Below, piece after piece: positions 8,054 through 17,816 of a DNA stretch of 64,000 nt. A program made the translations under genes and the position numbers. The stretch's first letter is position 1, and every line of letters begins with the position of its first letter. The notes under the pieces were generated by a model. It was not told the origin of the DNA. It did not search any database and was given only the letters and a program-made list of their open reading frames with translations. Source of the DNA: Sipunculus nudus (taxonomy: Eukaryota; Annelida; Sipuncula; Golfingiida; Sipunculidae). The stretch covers positions 1,304,001 through 1,368,000 of the forward strand of contig JAPPUL010000095.1 of assembly GCA_026874595.1 (NCBI GenBank), given 5' to 3'.

Positions 8054-10897
8054 ATGAGGGAAATAATGCCAGAAGTAGTTGCAGAGGAAGGTAATATACC
8101 ATCCATAAAAAAAGAGCTTGAAAACAATGAGCTTGAAAATAATGAGGAATTATTAGAAGAGCATGCATTGCTGAAGGAGGTTTATGAGAAACTGACTGAG
8201 GAGAAATGGACCCGAACTACAATAAGTAATTATAATAAGAGTAATTTTGAAGAACTTGACAAATTGATAGAAGAAGCGGGCAAAGAGGGGATTAGTGAAA
8301 GTCTACGTAATTTATGTGTAAAACATGTAGAAAACTCTCCAAAGAGTATAATGGGCTTATACATAGCAGGGATACTAACATACGAGCAAGAGATAATAGA
8401 CGACAATTATATATACCAAATAATAAGCTTATTCAAGGAAGGAAGTAAATGGCAAGTAGTAGAGTATTTAGCAGAGAAGGCGCTATATTACGGAGAGAAT
8501 AAATTTGCACTAAAAATGCTTGAAGAAGCCTATGAGAAGACAGATAATAAAGAAGGTCTTCTGGGTGTTTGGAAGCGGATAACGAAGGTAGATTATGAGA
8601 GTGGAGACACGCCTTACAAGCTTGGAGATTATTATGAAAACGAAGTAGGGGAGGGAGCAGGTGAGGATGAGAGAGAAGGGCAAAGCATCTTTTATTATAA
8701 GATGGCATTAAAGCGTTATTCCAAAAGTGTAAAATCGCCATTAAAGACGATAGAAGAAATATGGATGGGCTTGCTTAGCAAGATAGAAGATGACTTGGAT
8801 TATTTTATAGACATACAGGCTGAACTAGTAAAGACCTTTCCAGACAAGACATATGAGCTACTAGGTTTATTGTTAATTCCCTATCTAGAGCGGAATGATT
8901 ATGATAGTGCAATACTGATCTTGAAAAAAATGCTATTATGTAAGCCCCAAGATAGAGAACTGCGTGAACGGCTTATAGAGGTGCTCAGTTTGAAGTACGC
9001 AGAGCATAATCAGCTTGACAATTATCTTGAGCGCTCAGGAATAAAAGATTTTAGTACAAATCTAAAAGAATCGCTTGAAACTTTCCAAAAGTATATAGTA
9101 TTTGACGAAGGGTGCTATGTACACCATCGTAGTTGGGGGATAGGAGTAATAAAGGAGTGCCGAGAGGATTATCTAATAATAGATTTTCATGGCAAGCAAA
9201 ACCATAAGATGTCATTAAAAATAGTCTTAACATCGTTAAAGAGCATAGGAGATGATCATCTTTGGATAAGAAAACAAAGTGGAGTAGAAGAGTTTGCAAA
9301 GATGGATGGAGAGAGCATAAAAAATACACTTATAGTGATATTGAAAAGTTATAATAATATAATAACGATGAAAGAGATAAAAAGAGAGATGTTGGATATA
9401 ATACCGGCAAGCAGCTGGACAAAGTGGTGGAACAAGGCAAAGCAGGTAATGAAGACAAGCTCGTTGTTTGGGAACTCATTATATAAAAGAGATTTATATT
9501 TTTTACGAGACAAGCCTTTGTCGTTTGAAGAAGAGAATTATAGTAACTTTGAAAGTGATAATACGTTAGATGGCAAGATAGCAATAATGTTGGATTATTT
9601 AAAACATAGTAGCGAAGTAAATACAGAAGCCTTTCAACAGATGATAAACTATTTTGTAGAGGTAGCAAATAACAAGCTGACAATAGATGAAAAAAACATA
9701 AAGAGTTTCTTGTTGCTTAGAAAAATAAAGAAAGACAATCCAAGCATAGCATTTGAATTAAAACTAAACCCCTATGAGGTCTTATCTTCTAAAAGAGATT
9801 TGATAAATTCGTTTAGTACACTAGGAGATAGTATATTTAAAAAAGACATAATAGATATAATAAAGAAGAATGATCCGGAATGGGAAGTAGTATTACTTGA
9901 GCTTTTGAAGGATGGAAATATAACAAAGAGTTATGGATTAATAATTGAGCAATTAGTAAAAGCAGAGAAGTACGATGTTTTGGAAGATGGGATAAATTAT
10001 ATAATAGATAGATATAGAAATAACGTAGAGAATTACTTCTGGTTATGTAAGATACTACTTACAGATGTTGAATTGATGGAGAGGCTTAGTATAGAGCGGG
10101 GTAAATTGGTATTTAATTTGTTTCATTGTCTTGATATAATAAGCCGTGCGGTTATGGCTAAGAAGGTGGGAGTAAATAAACTAAGCCGCAAGCTTTTTAA
10201 TCAAGTAGTAGATTTTCTTGTAAAAGACAATGTGTTTAAAGACGCCCTAAATATAAAAGGGTTAATAAACGCATCCGATGGAAGAAAGATAATAGCAATT
10301 ATAAATGGGATATCGCTTCTTGACGATAAAAACAAAGCTTACCTGTCAACAAACATATTTGAAACCTTTCCGTCCTTACTTGATGACTTATCACGCTCAA
10401 CCCGCAGTATACATGATTTTCTTGTAACAAAAGAAAGCTTCGATAAGAAACAAAAAGAATTGCAACATATAGTAAATGTAGAGATACCAAATAATAGCAA
10501 AGCAATAGGAATAGCAAAAGAGCTTGGCGACTTAAGGGAGAATGTAGATTATACAGCAGCACTTGAACATCAAAAGCACTTACAAGAGATGTATTCTAGG
10601 TTAACAGAAGACCTTAGCAAGGTTAAGATACTGCGACGAGAAAATGTAAAGACGTATGTAGTATCGCCTGGAACGCGAGTTGTACTTACAAACTTGGATA
10701 GCAATGAAAAAGAAGAATATGTTGTTTTAGGGGAATGGGAATCAGATTTGGAGAAGGGTATAATATCTTATAAGTCGCCTTTTGGACAAGCTTTGCTAGG
10801 TAATAATAAAAGTGAGGAGTTTGTATTTGAGTATGCAGGTGCTGAGAAGCGGTATAGAGTTGAAGACATAGAGCTTGCAAAGCAGATAACAGCTTAG
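8054..10897 (+). CDS. greA: Giant GreA-type transcription elongation factor (spirochaete-like)
   Basis: Rescues backtracked RNA polymerase by stimulating transcript cleavage. The GreA module is the last 140 residues or so: a coiled-coil hairpin with the acidic-tip signature GDLRENVDY near residue 826, then the FKBP-like domain. In front lie about 800 residues of helical, TPR-like sequence and a small beta segment around residue 355 (YVHHRSWGIGVIKE). Ordinary GreA is about 160 residues; the roughly 900-residue form is a spirochaete architecture as I know it. Translation may start at the second ATG (8066), which has GAGGG five bases upstream. Low-complexity Asn/Glu repeats mark the N-terminus. 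Confidence 0.85.
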   Translation: MREIMPEVVAEEGNIPSIKKELENNELENNEELLEEHALLKEVYEKLTEEKWTRTTISNYNKSNFEELDKLIEEAGKEGISESLRNLCVKHVENSPKSIMGLYIAGILTYEQEIIDDNYIYQIISLFKEGSKWQVVEYLAEKALYYGENKFALKMLEEAYEKTDNKEGLLGVWKRITKVDYESGDTPYKLGDYYENEVGEGAGEDEREGQSIFYYKMALKRYSKSVKSPLKTIEEIWMGLLSKIEDDLDYFIDIQAELVKTFPDKTYELLGLLLIPYLERNDYDSAILILKKMLLCKPQDRELRERLIEVLSLKYAEHNQLDNYLERSGIKDFSTNLKESLETFQKYIVFDEGCYVHHRSWGIGVIKECREDYLIIDFHGKQNHKMSLKIVLTSLKSIGDDHLWIRKQSGVEEFAKMDGESIKNTLIVILKSYNNIITMKEIKREMLDIIPASSWTKWWNKAKQVMKTSSLFGNSLYKRDLYFLRDKPLSFEEENYSNFESDNTLDGKIAIMLDYLKHSSEVNTEAFQQMINYFVEVANNKLTIDEKNIKSFLLLRKIKKDNPSIAFELKLNPYEVLSSKRDLINSFSTLGDSIFKKDIIDIIKKNDPEWEVVLLELLKDGNITKSYGLIIEQLVKAEKYDVLEDGINYIIDRYRNNVENYFWLCKILLTDVELMERLSIERGKLVFNLFHCLDIISRAVMAKKVGVNKLSRKLFNQVVDFLVKDNVFKDALNIKGLINASDGRKIIAIINGISLLDDKNKAYLSTNIFETFPSLLDDLSRSTRSIHDFLVTKESFDKKQKELQHIVNVEIPNNSKAIGIAKELGDLRENVDYTAALEHQKHLQEMYSRLTEDLSKVKILRRENVKTYVVSPGTRVVLTNLDSNEKEEYVVLGEWESDLEKGIISYKSPFGQALLGNNKSEEFVFEYAGAEKRYRVEDIELAKQITA

Positions 10898-10927
10898 CTT
10901 TTTAGCTTTCTCAATTCATATCGTATA

Positions 10928-12064
10928 TTATTGTATAAGTTGTATTAGATTTATGTTAGCTTGAAAGCTACCAAGGGTGTTTCTGTCTATATCCTTAAGC
11001 GAGCCTTTAATTTGAGCATTGTTTATAGGCCCCGTAATCTTGCCTTTTAATAGTATAAATTGACTTTGAGCGGTGTTTTCATGTATACTGCGAGCAAACC
11101 CTACAAAAGATCTATTAGTTATAATCCCGTCTTTAGGGTTTATGGTAAAATGTATATTAGAATATATTTCAAGTCTTTCATTATCATTTGAAACATTGTC
11201 AGTTATTTTCATGCTTAGATGAAATCTGTTTGAGACTTTGTTTCCTTTACTGTATAAGGTAGGGTTTGAGTTTTTTTGTTGCTTTACGCTATCATTTTCT
11301 ATAGTAAATGAGGATTTATTATCATGGGTGTAAATAGTACTTATAGTATTTAGTCTAAAGACATTTACAGAGTTTTTATAATTAATCTCTAAAGACACGT
11401 TACTTTCTTTTTTAATAGGATATATATGCAATCCTTTTAGATATTTATAAGGCAATTCCCCCTTGTTAATAGTTCTTGACCATTTTAAAAGAACCATAGG
11501 GTCGCTATCTTTTTTCCAACCTGCAATCTCATCATAAGCATCGTTTAATATCATACGGTTTAGCATAACTTTGTGCCTCTGACTTGTATTTTTCGTTGCT
11601 TCATATTCTTCAATAAGAGATATCGTATAGTCTGATATTTTGGTAGAATCTAATATATCACTTTTTGAGAACAAGTTGTTTTCTGCAATAATTTTATTTA
11701 AAGCTTGTACAAGCATCTCCTTTAAAGTATTAAGTTCTTTTGTGTCATTCTCATTATTATTAGCGGGTTTATAATTATTCAAGTAAGTTATGGTACTTTG
11801 GGAAAGGGAAGAGGCTATTAGTTTAGATAGAGGTATTTGGGGCCTTAATAATCTTAGAGTTAGAGTTTTGGGGTCTTTAATATCTTCTTTAATTAAGAAA
11901 TGGTTTTTAATGGATGGAGCATATAAGATAGATTTATCATTCTCAGACGGACTTGGTATAGTGTAATAATCAAGTGCACTAAGGCTCTCATACGTAAAGA
12001 ATAAAGCAAGTAATAATATCAGAAATATTAAAATAGAACCAAAGCTCTTTTTATATGTAAACAT
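10928..12064 (-). CDS. Exported protein of unknown function
   Basis: A 378-residue protein starting with a signal peptide or membrane anchor (residues about 8-28, a hydrophobic run after KKS). I recognise no domain. The body is Asn/Ser/Lys/Ile-rich, with strand-rich sequence in the last 180 residues. It converges with greA and lies downstream of the HEAT-like lipoprotein on the same strand, separated by a 12-bp repeat array. It is probably periplasmic. Confidence 0.6.
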   Translation of the reverse strand: MFTYKKSFGSILIFLILLLALFFTYESLSALDYYTIPSPSENDKSILYAPSIKNHFLIKEDIKDPKTLTLRLLRPQIPLSKLIASSLSQSTITYLNNYKPANNNENDTKELNTLKEMLVQALNKIIAENNLFSKSDILDSTKISDYTISLIEEYEATKNTSQRHKVMLNRMILNDAYDEIAGWKKDSDPMVLLKWSRTINKGELPYKYLKGLHIYPIKKESNVSLEINYKNSVNVFRLNTISTIYTHDNKSSFTIENDSVKQQKNSNPTLYSKGNKVSNRFHLSMKITDNVSNDNERLEIYSNIHFTINPKDGIITNRSFVGFARSIHENTAQSQFILLKGKITGPINNAQIKGSLKDIDRNTLGSFQANINLIQLIQ

Positions 12065-12114
12065 ATATATAGTTTTCGTTTTATATTAAAGATATCTTAA
12101 CTATAAGGTGCTTT

Positions 12115-12162
12115 GTTTTTGGTTTTGTTTTTGGTTTTGTTTTTGGTTTTGTTTTTGGTTTT
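12115..12162. repeat. 12-bp tandem repeat, four copies
   Basis: Four perfect copies of GTTTTTGGTTTT lie in the gap between two minus-strand genes (exported protein and HEAT-like lipoprotein). The copies are identical, suggesting recent expansion. Confidence 0.9.
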
Positions 12163-12201
12163 GTAATGTAGAATTGTATATTACTATACTTTTAGGTTAT
12201 T

Positions 12202-14685
12202 CTAGCTATTATTTCCCTTGTCAGTTTTATCAGTTTTATCTTTTGTAAGAAAATGTTTAACACTAGCTTTATCGCTTGTCCTGGTATTTATAATTATGAA
12301 CCGAACTAACTTAAGAGCCTCTTTATCATCTGTAGTAATAGCTTTAATAAAAGCAAGTAAGAACTCTTTATTTTGCTTTTGCCGAGCATAAGCCCGACTT
12401 ACAATGTATTCAATAAACCTTTTGTTAATGCTTTTGATATTGTTAATCATGGTGATAGTGAATATGATAGCAAGTTTTTCGTTATGGTCTCGGGTACGCA
12501 AATATATTTTTTCTAATCTATCTATAGGTCGCATTGAATTAATATAAACAAGAGCTTTCAAAGCAGCAATTCTAAGATTCTTATCAGTTGAAGAAAGAAA
12601 CGATATAACAAGAGATATAGGAGCATTATTCTTTGTTTTGCCTAATGCCAAAAGGGCATGTACTTTAAGGGGATTACTAGCTTGCTTAGAAGTCAAAATA
12701 TTAATAAAGAGCTTTAGTCCCTGTTCAAGTTTAAGCTTAGATATAGTTTTAATTATGGCAACCTGTATTTTAAATGATTTAGTTTCTCCAAGTATTTCAA
12801 ATAAGAAGTTAAAGTTTTGGTCAAAATCCTTTATAAAGTGCGGAACTGTATAAATGGCCTCAGCAATTAGTATAGAATCAGTTTGTGTAAAAATGGTATC
12901 GAGGTCTCTTTTGCTTGCAAAGGCGGTTAAAATGTTTCTAAATTGAGGGAACTTATTATAAGAATAAGCTGGTTTTTCAGAAGTAAGATACTGTGAATAA
13001 AAAGCTTTAAGGCTAGAAAAGATTGTTTCTTTGTGCTTGTTTAGATTATCAAGTTTCATAATCCCGTTAACAGTAATAATCTTTTGTTCTTGGTTGTAGT
13101 CGTCATTAAATAGAATATCAAGAAAGAAGGAGTCAAAAAGCCCGATATGAAATAAAGTCTTTATAGCATTAGAGACTATACTTGAATGGGGTATATTATT
13201 TTTATTATTCTTGCTATTCTTGGCTAACTTTGTTGGTCTAGAGTCTATTGTTTTTCCTTTTTTGTTTTTATTAGCTTTAATCTTTTTATGTTGAAGAATC
13301 GAGCGATTAATAAGGTCTTTAATATGCGGGATAGAGTCATATACTCTCCATTTAGCAAGGAGTTCCATGGTACGGATTTGTAATTCAGAAGGTGTAGATA
13401 GTTTTAGAATAGGAAACAAAGCTTGTGCAATACTTGGTTTTCCGATATCATATATGACATTAAAAGCAGCGTTACTAAGGAGTTTGTTGTCGCTATAAAG
13501 AGAGTTAATGACGAAAGAAGGTATAGTCTTCGGATTAATATACTTAACAGAGTATATCTTGTAAAGAGTAACCAAGGGGCTATGTTTTTTGTTACTAGAT
13601 TTAATAATCCATTCAAAAATGGCATTATATTGTTTAGCTTTCAATAAAGTCCAAATTAAAGCAATCTTGAAGTGAGAGGAAAAGCCATCGCTATATAGCC
13701 TATTAAAGAACCTGTCATCAATGGTTTTATAATGCAAAGGGAAATTAATAAGAGCAAGTTCTTGCAAGTAAGGATTTTCGTTGTTTATGAAATTAATCTT
13801 AAAGCCGTCGAAATGAGAATAATAGAATTTATTAAGAGACCAAAGAGCAATTATGTGGATGACATTGTGCAGCGGGAATTTATTATTTTTTAGTATATTA
13901 ACAAGGAAAGGGATTTTGTCGACATCATTTTTATACCCAACAAGCCAAACAGCCCAAAAAGCGGTTAAAGGAGGCATTTTCTTGTTATAGAAGTTTGCTA
14001 AGATTAAGTCATAAATATTGGATTCAAAAATAAACTCAAGAGGGAACTTGGTATAGAACGTATTTCTTTTGCCCTGAAGAGAACGTTTTTGTAAGAAGTC
14101 CTTATATTGTTTTTCAAGACCCATTTGCTTAATAATGATCAAAGGGTTTTCCAAGAACCATTTATCAAGATGCGCATAAAAAGGTATAGAGACATCATTA
14201 TAAAGAGCAAACCCTCTAAAGAAGTCAAACAATATAAGGCCCTGCTGTCTAATATTCTTAACAATGCTACGATGTTCTTTTTGAGTAAGGGTTTTTAAAG
14301 AGTTCTTTTTTGGGTTTTCTTTTTGTAAAGAGTTCTTTTTTTGCAAACGTTTAAGTAACTGAGGATTATTATTTATTTTATTAGACGAGTCTTTGTTAGA
14401 CGAGTCTTTGTTATGTTTTTTTGGGACAAAATCTTGTTGAAATAAAGCAGCTCTAATAGCAATAAAGATGGATTTATGCGACTGAGCGTTACTAATAATA
14501 AACTTAATAATCCTTTGTTTCTGAGTAAGGCTAGCCCTATAAAAGGAGTCATCAAGAGCCTTAATATTATTGATTTGTATATCTTGTGGAGTCTTCTTTT
14601 TCTTAATATGCTTCTGAGCAGAACAAGAGAAGAGAAAGATAGTGATAAAAAGAGTTAAAATTAAAGGAGTAGATTTTGTTGACAT
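12202..14685 (-). CDS. HEAT-repeat-like lipoprotein
   Basis: From the ATG at 14683-14685 the product is 827 residues with a lipoprotein signal ending in the lipobox LFSC. The open frame continues upstream to 14895, but that part is a phenylalanine-rich translation of the A-rich region in front of ffh and overlaps ffh, so I exclude it. The body is made of repeated helical pairs typical of HEAT repeats (for example near residues 440-480 and 640-740). Near residues 92-103 a 15-bp DNA duplication gives NKDSSNKDSSNK. A scaffold or binding role in the periplasm is inferred; no catalytic motif is seen. Confidence 0.7.
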   Translation of the reverse strand: MSTKSTPLILTLFITIFLFSCSAQKHIKKKKTPQDIQINNIKALDDSFYRASLTQKQRIIKFIISNAQSHKSIFIAIRAALFQQDFVPKKHNKDSSNKDSSNKINNNPQLLKRLQKKNSLQKENPKKNSLKTLTQKEHRSIVKNIRQQGLILFDFFRGFALYNDVSIPFYAHLDKWFLENPLIIIKQMGLEKQYKDFLQKRSLQGKRNTFYTKFPLEFIFESNIYDLILANFYNKKMPPLTAFWAVWLVGYKNDVDKIPFLVNILKNNKFPLHNVIHIIALWSLNKFYYSHFDGFKINFINNENPYLQELALINFPLHYKTIDDRFFNRLYSDGFSSHFKIALIWTLLKAKQYNAIFEWIIKSSNKKHSPLVTLYKIYSVKYINPKTIPSFVINSLYSDNKLLSNAAFNVIYDIGKPSIAQALFPILKLSTPSELQIRTMELLAKWRVYDSIPHIKDLINRSILQHKKIKANKNKKGKTIDSRPTKLAKNSKNNKNNIPHSSIVSNAIKTLFHIGLFDSFFLDILFNDDYNQEQKIITVNGIMKLDNLNKHKETIFSSLKAFYSQYLTSEKPAYSYNKFPQFRNILTAFASKRDLDTIFTQTDSILIAEAIYTVPHFIKDFDQNFNFLFEILGETKSFKIQVAIIKTISKLKLEQGLKLFINILTSKQASNPLKVHALLALGKTKNNAPISLVISFLSSTDKNLRIAALKALVYINSMRPIDRLEKIYLRTRDHNEKLAIIFTITMINNIKSINKRFIEYIVSRAYARQKQNKEFLLAFIKAITTDDKEALKLVRFIIINTRTSDKASVKHFLTKDKTDKTDKGNNS

Positions 14686-14724
14686 AAACATCATAAAAGT
14701 AACTACAGAAGGAACACTTAAAAA

Positions 14725-14803
14725 AATGCACAAAAGGGTTAGAAAAAGGCAAAAAAAGGCAAAAAAAAGGTAAAAAAAGGCAAAAAAAAAGGTAAAAAAA
14801 AAG
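14725..14803. repeat. Degenerate A-rich tandem repeat upstream of ffh
   Basis: Imperfect repeats of an AAAAAAAGG(C/T) unit run up to the ffh start codon in the gap shared with the divergent lipoprotein gene. They supply GG-containing ribosome-binding-like sites at several spacings. The divergent promoters must lie here or within the gene ends. Confidence 0.6.
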
Positions 14804-16126
14804 ATGCTAGAAGTAATAACGGAACGATTTAGTGGGATCCGCAAGAAACTTAGTATAAATAGCAAACTAAGCCAGACAAATATAAAAGAAGGCATACGAG
14901 AAGTAAAGCTTGCCCTGCTCGAAGCGGATGTAAATTACAAAGTGGTAAAGGAGTTTATAAGTAAAGTAGAAGAGGAGGCACTAGGGGACAAAGTATTAAA
15001 GAGCATAACCCCAACAGAACAATTCATAAAGATAGTGCACGACAAACTTCTTGCTGTAATGGGGGAAGGAGAAGGACTTAATCTTGGCAAAGGAGGAGGT
15101 CTTAGGGTAATAATGTTAGTAGGGCTTCAAGGGAGCGGCAAAACAACGAGCATAAGCAAGCTATCAAAACATCTAAAGGGAGAGTATAAAGTACTAGTAA
15201 GCTCCCTAGATACATACCGTCCAGGCGCAATGGAACAATTAAAGGTACTAAGCGAGGGAGTAGGAGTAAAATATTATGATGTAATAGGCAAAGGTTTTGA
15301 GGCAGAAAGGATATGTAAAGATAGTGTAAGCTACGCAAAGGAAGAAGGTTATCATATATTGCTATTAGACACAGCAGGCCGTTTATCAATAGACGAAGTG
15401 AAGATGGAAGAGCTAGTAAAGATAAAGGAAGAAAGCCAAGCGGAAGAGATACTGTTCGTATCTGATGCGATGTCGGGCCAAAGCGTGGTAGAAGTGGTAA
15501 AACGTTATGATAAAGAGCTTGGGCTAAGCGGGATAATACTAACAAAATTTGACAGTGATGCGCGAGGAGGGGCAGCCTTATCGCTTAAGCACGTAACAGG
15601 CAAGAGTATAAAGTTTCTAGGGGTAGGCGAGAAGGCAGAAGATCTTGAAACATTTCATGCAGAGCGGCTTGTCGGACGGATACTAGGGAAAGGAGACATA
15701 GTAAGCCTGGTAGAGAAGGTGGGCAACGCACTTGAGTCAGAAGAGGCTGATGAGCTTAGGAAGCGAGAAAAGAAGCTTAAAAAGAATAGATTTGATTTAG
15801 AAGAGCTTTTAATGCAGCTAAAGCAGTTAAAGAAGTTAGGTTCAATAGGTGGTCTTATGAAGCTGTTGCCATCTGGGCTTGGAGGAGGATTAAAGATGGA
15901 AGGTTTAGAAGAGAGATCTTTATTGCATAAGGAAGCAATATTGCTATCGATGACAAAGCGGGAGCGAAGGGAAGTAAAACTTTTGAATGGTAGCAGACGC
16001 TTAAGAATAGCGCGAGGGAGCGGACGAAGCATCCAAGAGGTAAACGTACTAATAAAACAATACGAAGCAATGCAAAAACATATAAAGAAGCTAAAAAAGC
16101 AAGGAATATCAAAACTCATAAAATAG
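14804..16126 (+). CDS. ffh: Signal recognition particle protein Ffh
   Basis: GTPase of the signal recognition particle, which binds signal sequences and 4.5S RNA and docks with FtsY. The 440 residues contain the N domain, the P-loop GLQGSGKTT (near 104), DTYRPGAMEQL, DTAGRL, TKFDSDARGG and a C-terminal M domain. The M domain has an intact RNA-binding segment (SRRLRIARGSGRSIQEVN), though it is short. It is the first gene of the ffh-rpsP-khpA-rimM-trmD-rplS-rnhB run. The ATG at 14804 matches the usual N-terminus (MLEVITERF). Confidence 0.95.
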   Translation: MLEVITERFSGIRKKLSINSKLSQTNIKEGIREVKLALLEADVNYKVVKEFISKVEEEALGDKVLKSITPTEQFIKIVHDKLLAVMGEGEGLNLGKGGGLRVIMLVGLQGSGKTTSISKLSKHLKGEYKVLVSSLDTYRPGAMEQLKVLSEGVGVKYYDVIGKGFEAERICKDSVSYAKEEGYHILLLDTAGRLSIDEVKMEELVKIKEESQAEEILFVSDAMSGQSVVEVVKRYDKELGLSGIILTKFDSDARGGAALSLKHVTGKSIKFLGVGEKAEDLETFHAERLVGRILGKGDIVSLVEKVGNALESEEADELRKREKKLKKNRFDLEELLMQLKQLKKLGSIGGLMKLLPSGLGGGLKMEGLEERSLLHKEAILLSMTKRERREVKLLNGSRRLRIARGSGRSIQEVNVLIKQYEAMQKHIKKLKKQGISKLIK

Positions 16127-16268
16127 ACATAGTTAATATATGTTAATAAATAAAAATAAGAGTAGTTTTTTAAAAAGGTATATATTATCTTTTGAATTTA
16201 AAGAGTAAAACGAGAGAGGAGTATAAAGAGATTATAACTATCAAATAAATAAGAATATAAAGTATTAA

Positions 16269-16320
16269 AATAAGTGTATGCAATAAGTGTATGCAATAAG
16301 TGTATGCAACAAGTGTATGC
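16269..16320. repeat. 13-bp tandem repeat, four copies
   Basis: Four copies of AATAAGTGTATGC (the last with one change) lie in the 240-base ffh-rpsP spacer. No hairpin terminator is evident, so the spacer may be transcribed through. Confidence 0.9.
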
Positions 16321-16366
16321 AAGATAAGTTAAATTAAATAAAAGATAAAAAGAGGCAAAGAAAGAG

Positions 16367-16612
16367 TTGGTAAAAATACGGTTATCTAGGGTGGGGACAA
16401 AGAAGCGGCCCTATTACAGGGTGGTAGTAGCAGATTCAAGGAGCAAACGAGACGGAAGGTTTATAGAGGTAGTGGGCCGGTATAATCCTTTAGGCGAGAA
16501 GTTTTGTAGTATAGATGGGGAGAAGGTATTGGATTGGTATAAGAAGGGAGCAAATCCGACAGAGACAGTAAAGCGGCTAATAAAGAAAGCAGGAATAGAG
16601 CTTGTAAGATAA
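16367..16612 (+). CDS. rpsP: 30S ribosomal protein S16
   Basis: Small-subunit ribosomal protein, 81 residues, with the family start [19 protein letters not shown] complete and normal length. The start codon is TTG at 16367 (TTG GTA AAA ATA CGG), the only in-frame choice that preserves the conserved N-terminus. A weak AAAGAG purine tract precedes it. It is the second gene of the SRP/ribosome operon. Confidence 0.95.
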   Translation: MVKIRLSRVGTKKRPYYRVVVADSRSKRDGRFIEVVGRYNPLGEKFCSIDGEKVLDWYKKGANPTETVKRLIKKAGIELVR

Positions 16613-16702
16613 AGGGCTGACACGTCTTTTAGACTGCAAGCAGAAAGTAGAAATGAAAGTAGAAAATAGACAGTAAAAGATAAGAAGAGGGAAGTAGGAA
16701 GC

Positions 16703-16734
16703 AGATCGAGGACACAAGAGATCGAGGACACAAG
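16703..16734. repeat. 16-bp direct tandem duplication
   Basis: Two perfect copies of AGATCGAGGACACAAG lie immediately upstream of the KH-domain gene, ending 12 bases before its ATG. Confidence 0.85.
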
Positions 16735-16746
16735 AGGAGGTAGAAA

Positions 16747-17004
16747 ATGCAAGAGACAAAAGAAGGTATAGATGAGAAAGCCCTGGTAGAGTATATAATA
16801 AAATCGTTGGTAGACAATCCAGACGACGTAAAGATAAAAGTAGTGGAGGGAGCAAAGTCGACTATATTAGAACTTAAGGTGCTTGAAGCGGATATAGGTA
16901 AAGTGATAGGCAAACATGGGCGTATAGCAAAAGCTATACGAACGATTCTGAGTGCGGCATCGACTAAATGCGGCAAACGGGTAATACTTGAGATATTGGA
17001 TTAG
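16747..17004 (+). CDS. khpA: KH-domain RNA-binding protein KhpA
   Basis: Small RNA-binding protein of 85 residues with the single KH signature IGKHGRIAKAIR, whose GKHG loop contacts RNA. The family sits between rpsP and rimM in many bacteria, exactly as here. A purine-rich AGGAGG at 16735-16740 precedes the ATG at good spacing. Confidence 0.92.
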   Translation: MQETKEGIDEKALVEYIIKSLVDNPDDVKIKVVEGAKSTILELKVLEADIGKVIGKHGRIAKAIRTILSAASTKCGKRVILEILD

Positions 17005-17105
17005 TTCCTATGCGAAGGTGGTAATGATAAGAGCTTATATAATAAGTATTAATGGTCTTATAATAAGTTGTCTAAGAGTAATAAACATGTAGACAGGAAA
17101 CTTTC

Positions 17106-17816
17106 TTGGATAAAGAATATATAGTGATAGGAAAGATTATAGGCTGTACAAAAGGCTATTTTGCATTTGGAGATAAAGAGGATAACAAAGAGGGCAAATA
17201 TAGCAAAGAGGGCAAATATAGCAAAGAAGAGGGTGGCAAAGGCGGAGGAAGTAAAGAGGGAGGAAGTAAAGAGGGAGGAAAAGAAGGTAAAGAAGGTAAA
17301 GAGGTAGGAGCATATGTTTTAAAGTTTTACGTAGATAATGTTGAAGACATAAAAATGTTCAAACGCTATTTTATAGATGATGGATATGGCACTAAAGAGG
17401 AGCTAGATATAAGGGTAAAAGTTTTAGGAAAGAAGGTGTATGGGGATATAAGTAGTTATGGAAGAGAAGGTAAAAGAGGCGAAGGCTTTAAGGGCAAGGA
17501 ACTATATATAGATAGGAGTGAGCTTCCGGAGCTAGAAAGCAAAGCGGGAGAGTATTATCAAATAGATTTACGAGGGAGTGAGTGCATATTAGAGAATGGG
17601 CAAAAGTATGGCGAAGTGGAGGAGGTGGTAAACTACGGGGCAGGAGATTTGCTAAAGATACGACAAGCGAGTGTATCTGGAGGTGAGGTAGTGCAGAGAG
17701 GGAAAAGAGGGAGGATATGTGCTGTAAAGTATCTACCATTTAGGAAGGAGTTGATAAAAGGAGTAGAAGTAAGCAAGAAGCTCGTATATTTAAAAGACAT
17801 AGAAGGCTATGATTGA
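17106..17816 (+). CDS. rimM: Ribosome maturation factor RimM with low-complexity insert
   Basis: Assists 30S head assembly by binding S19. The 236 residues start at a TTG (17106) as MDKEYIVIGKIIGCTKGYF, the usual RimM beginning. The C-terminal PRC-barrel domain is recognisable around GEYYQIDLRG (near 157). Between the first strands lies a Gly/Lys/Glu/Ser repeat insertion at about residues 24-67 (17175-17306), built from in-frame tandem units such as KEGKYS and SKEGG. The family is normally about 170 residues. Position between khpA and trmD supports the call. The stop codon is inside a 19-bp repeat shared with the trmD start. Confidence 0.88.
   Translation: MDKEYIVIGKIIGCTKGYFAFGDKEDNKEGKYSKEGKYSKEEGGKGGGSKEGGSKEGGKEGKEGKEVGAYVLKFYVDNVEDIKMFKRYFIDDGYGTKEELDIRVKVLGKKVYGDISSYGREGKRGEGFKGKELYIDRSELPELESKAGEYYQIDLRGSECILENGQKYGEVEEVVNYGAGDLLKIRQASVSGGEVVQRGKRGRICAVKYLPFRKELIKGVEVSKKLVYLKDIEGYD

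Noticed and set aside
14686-14895. N-terminal extension of the HEAT-like lipoprotein to 14895
   Set aside because: It is a Phe/Leu-rich translation of A-rich repeats, overlaps ffh, and the signal peptide with lipobox starts at 14685.
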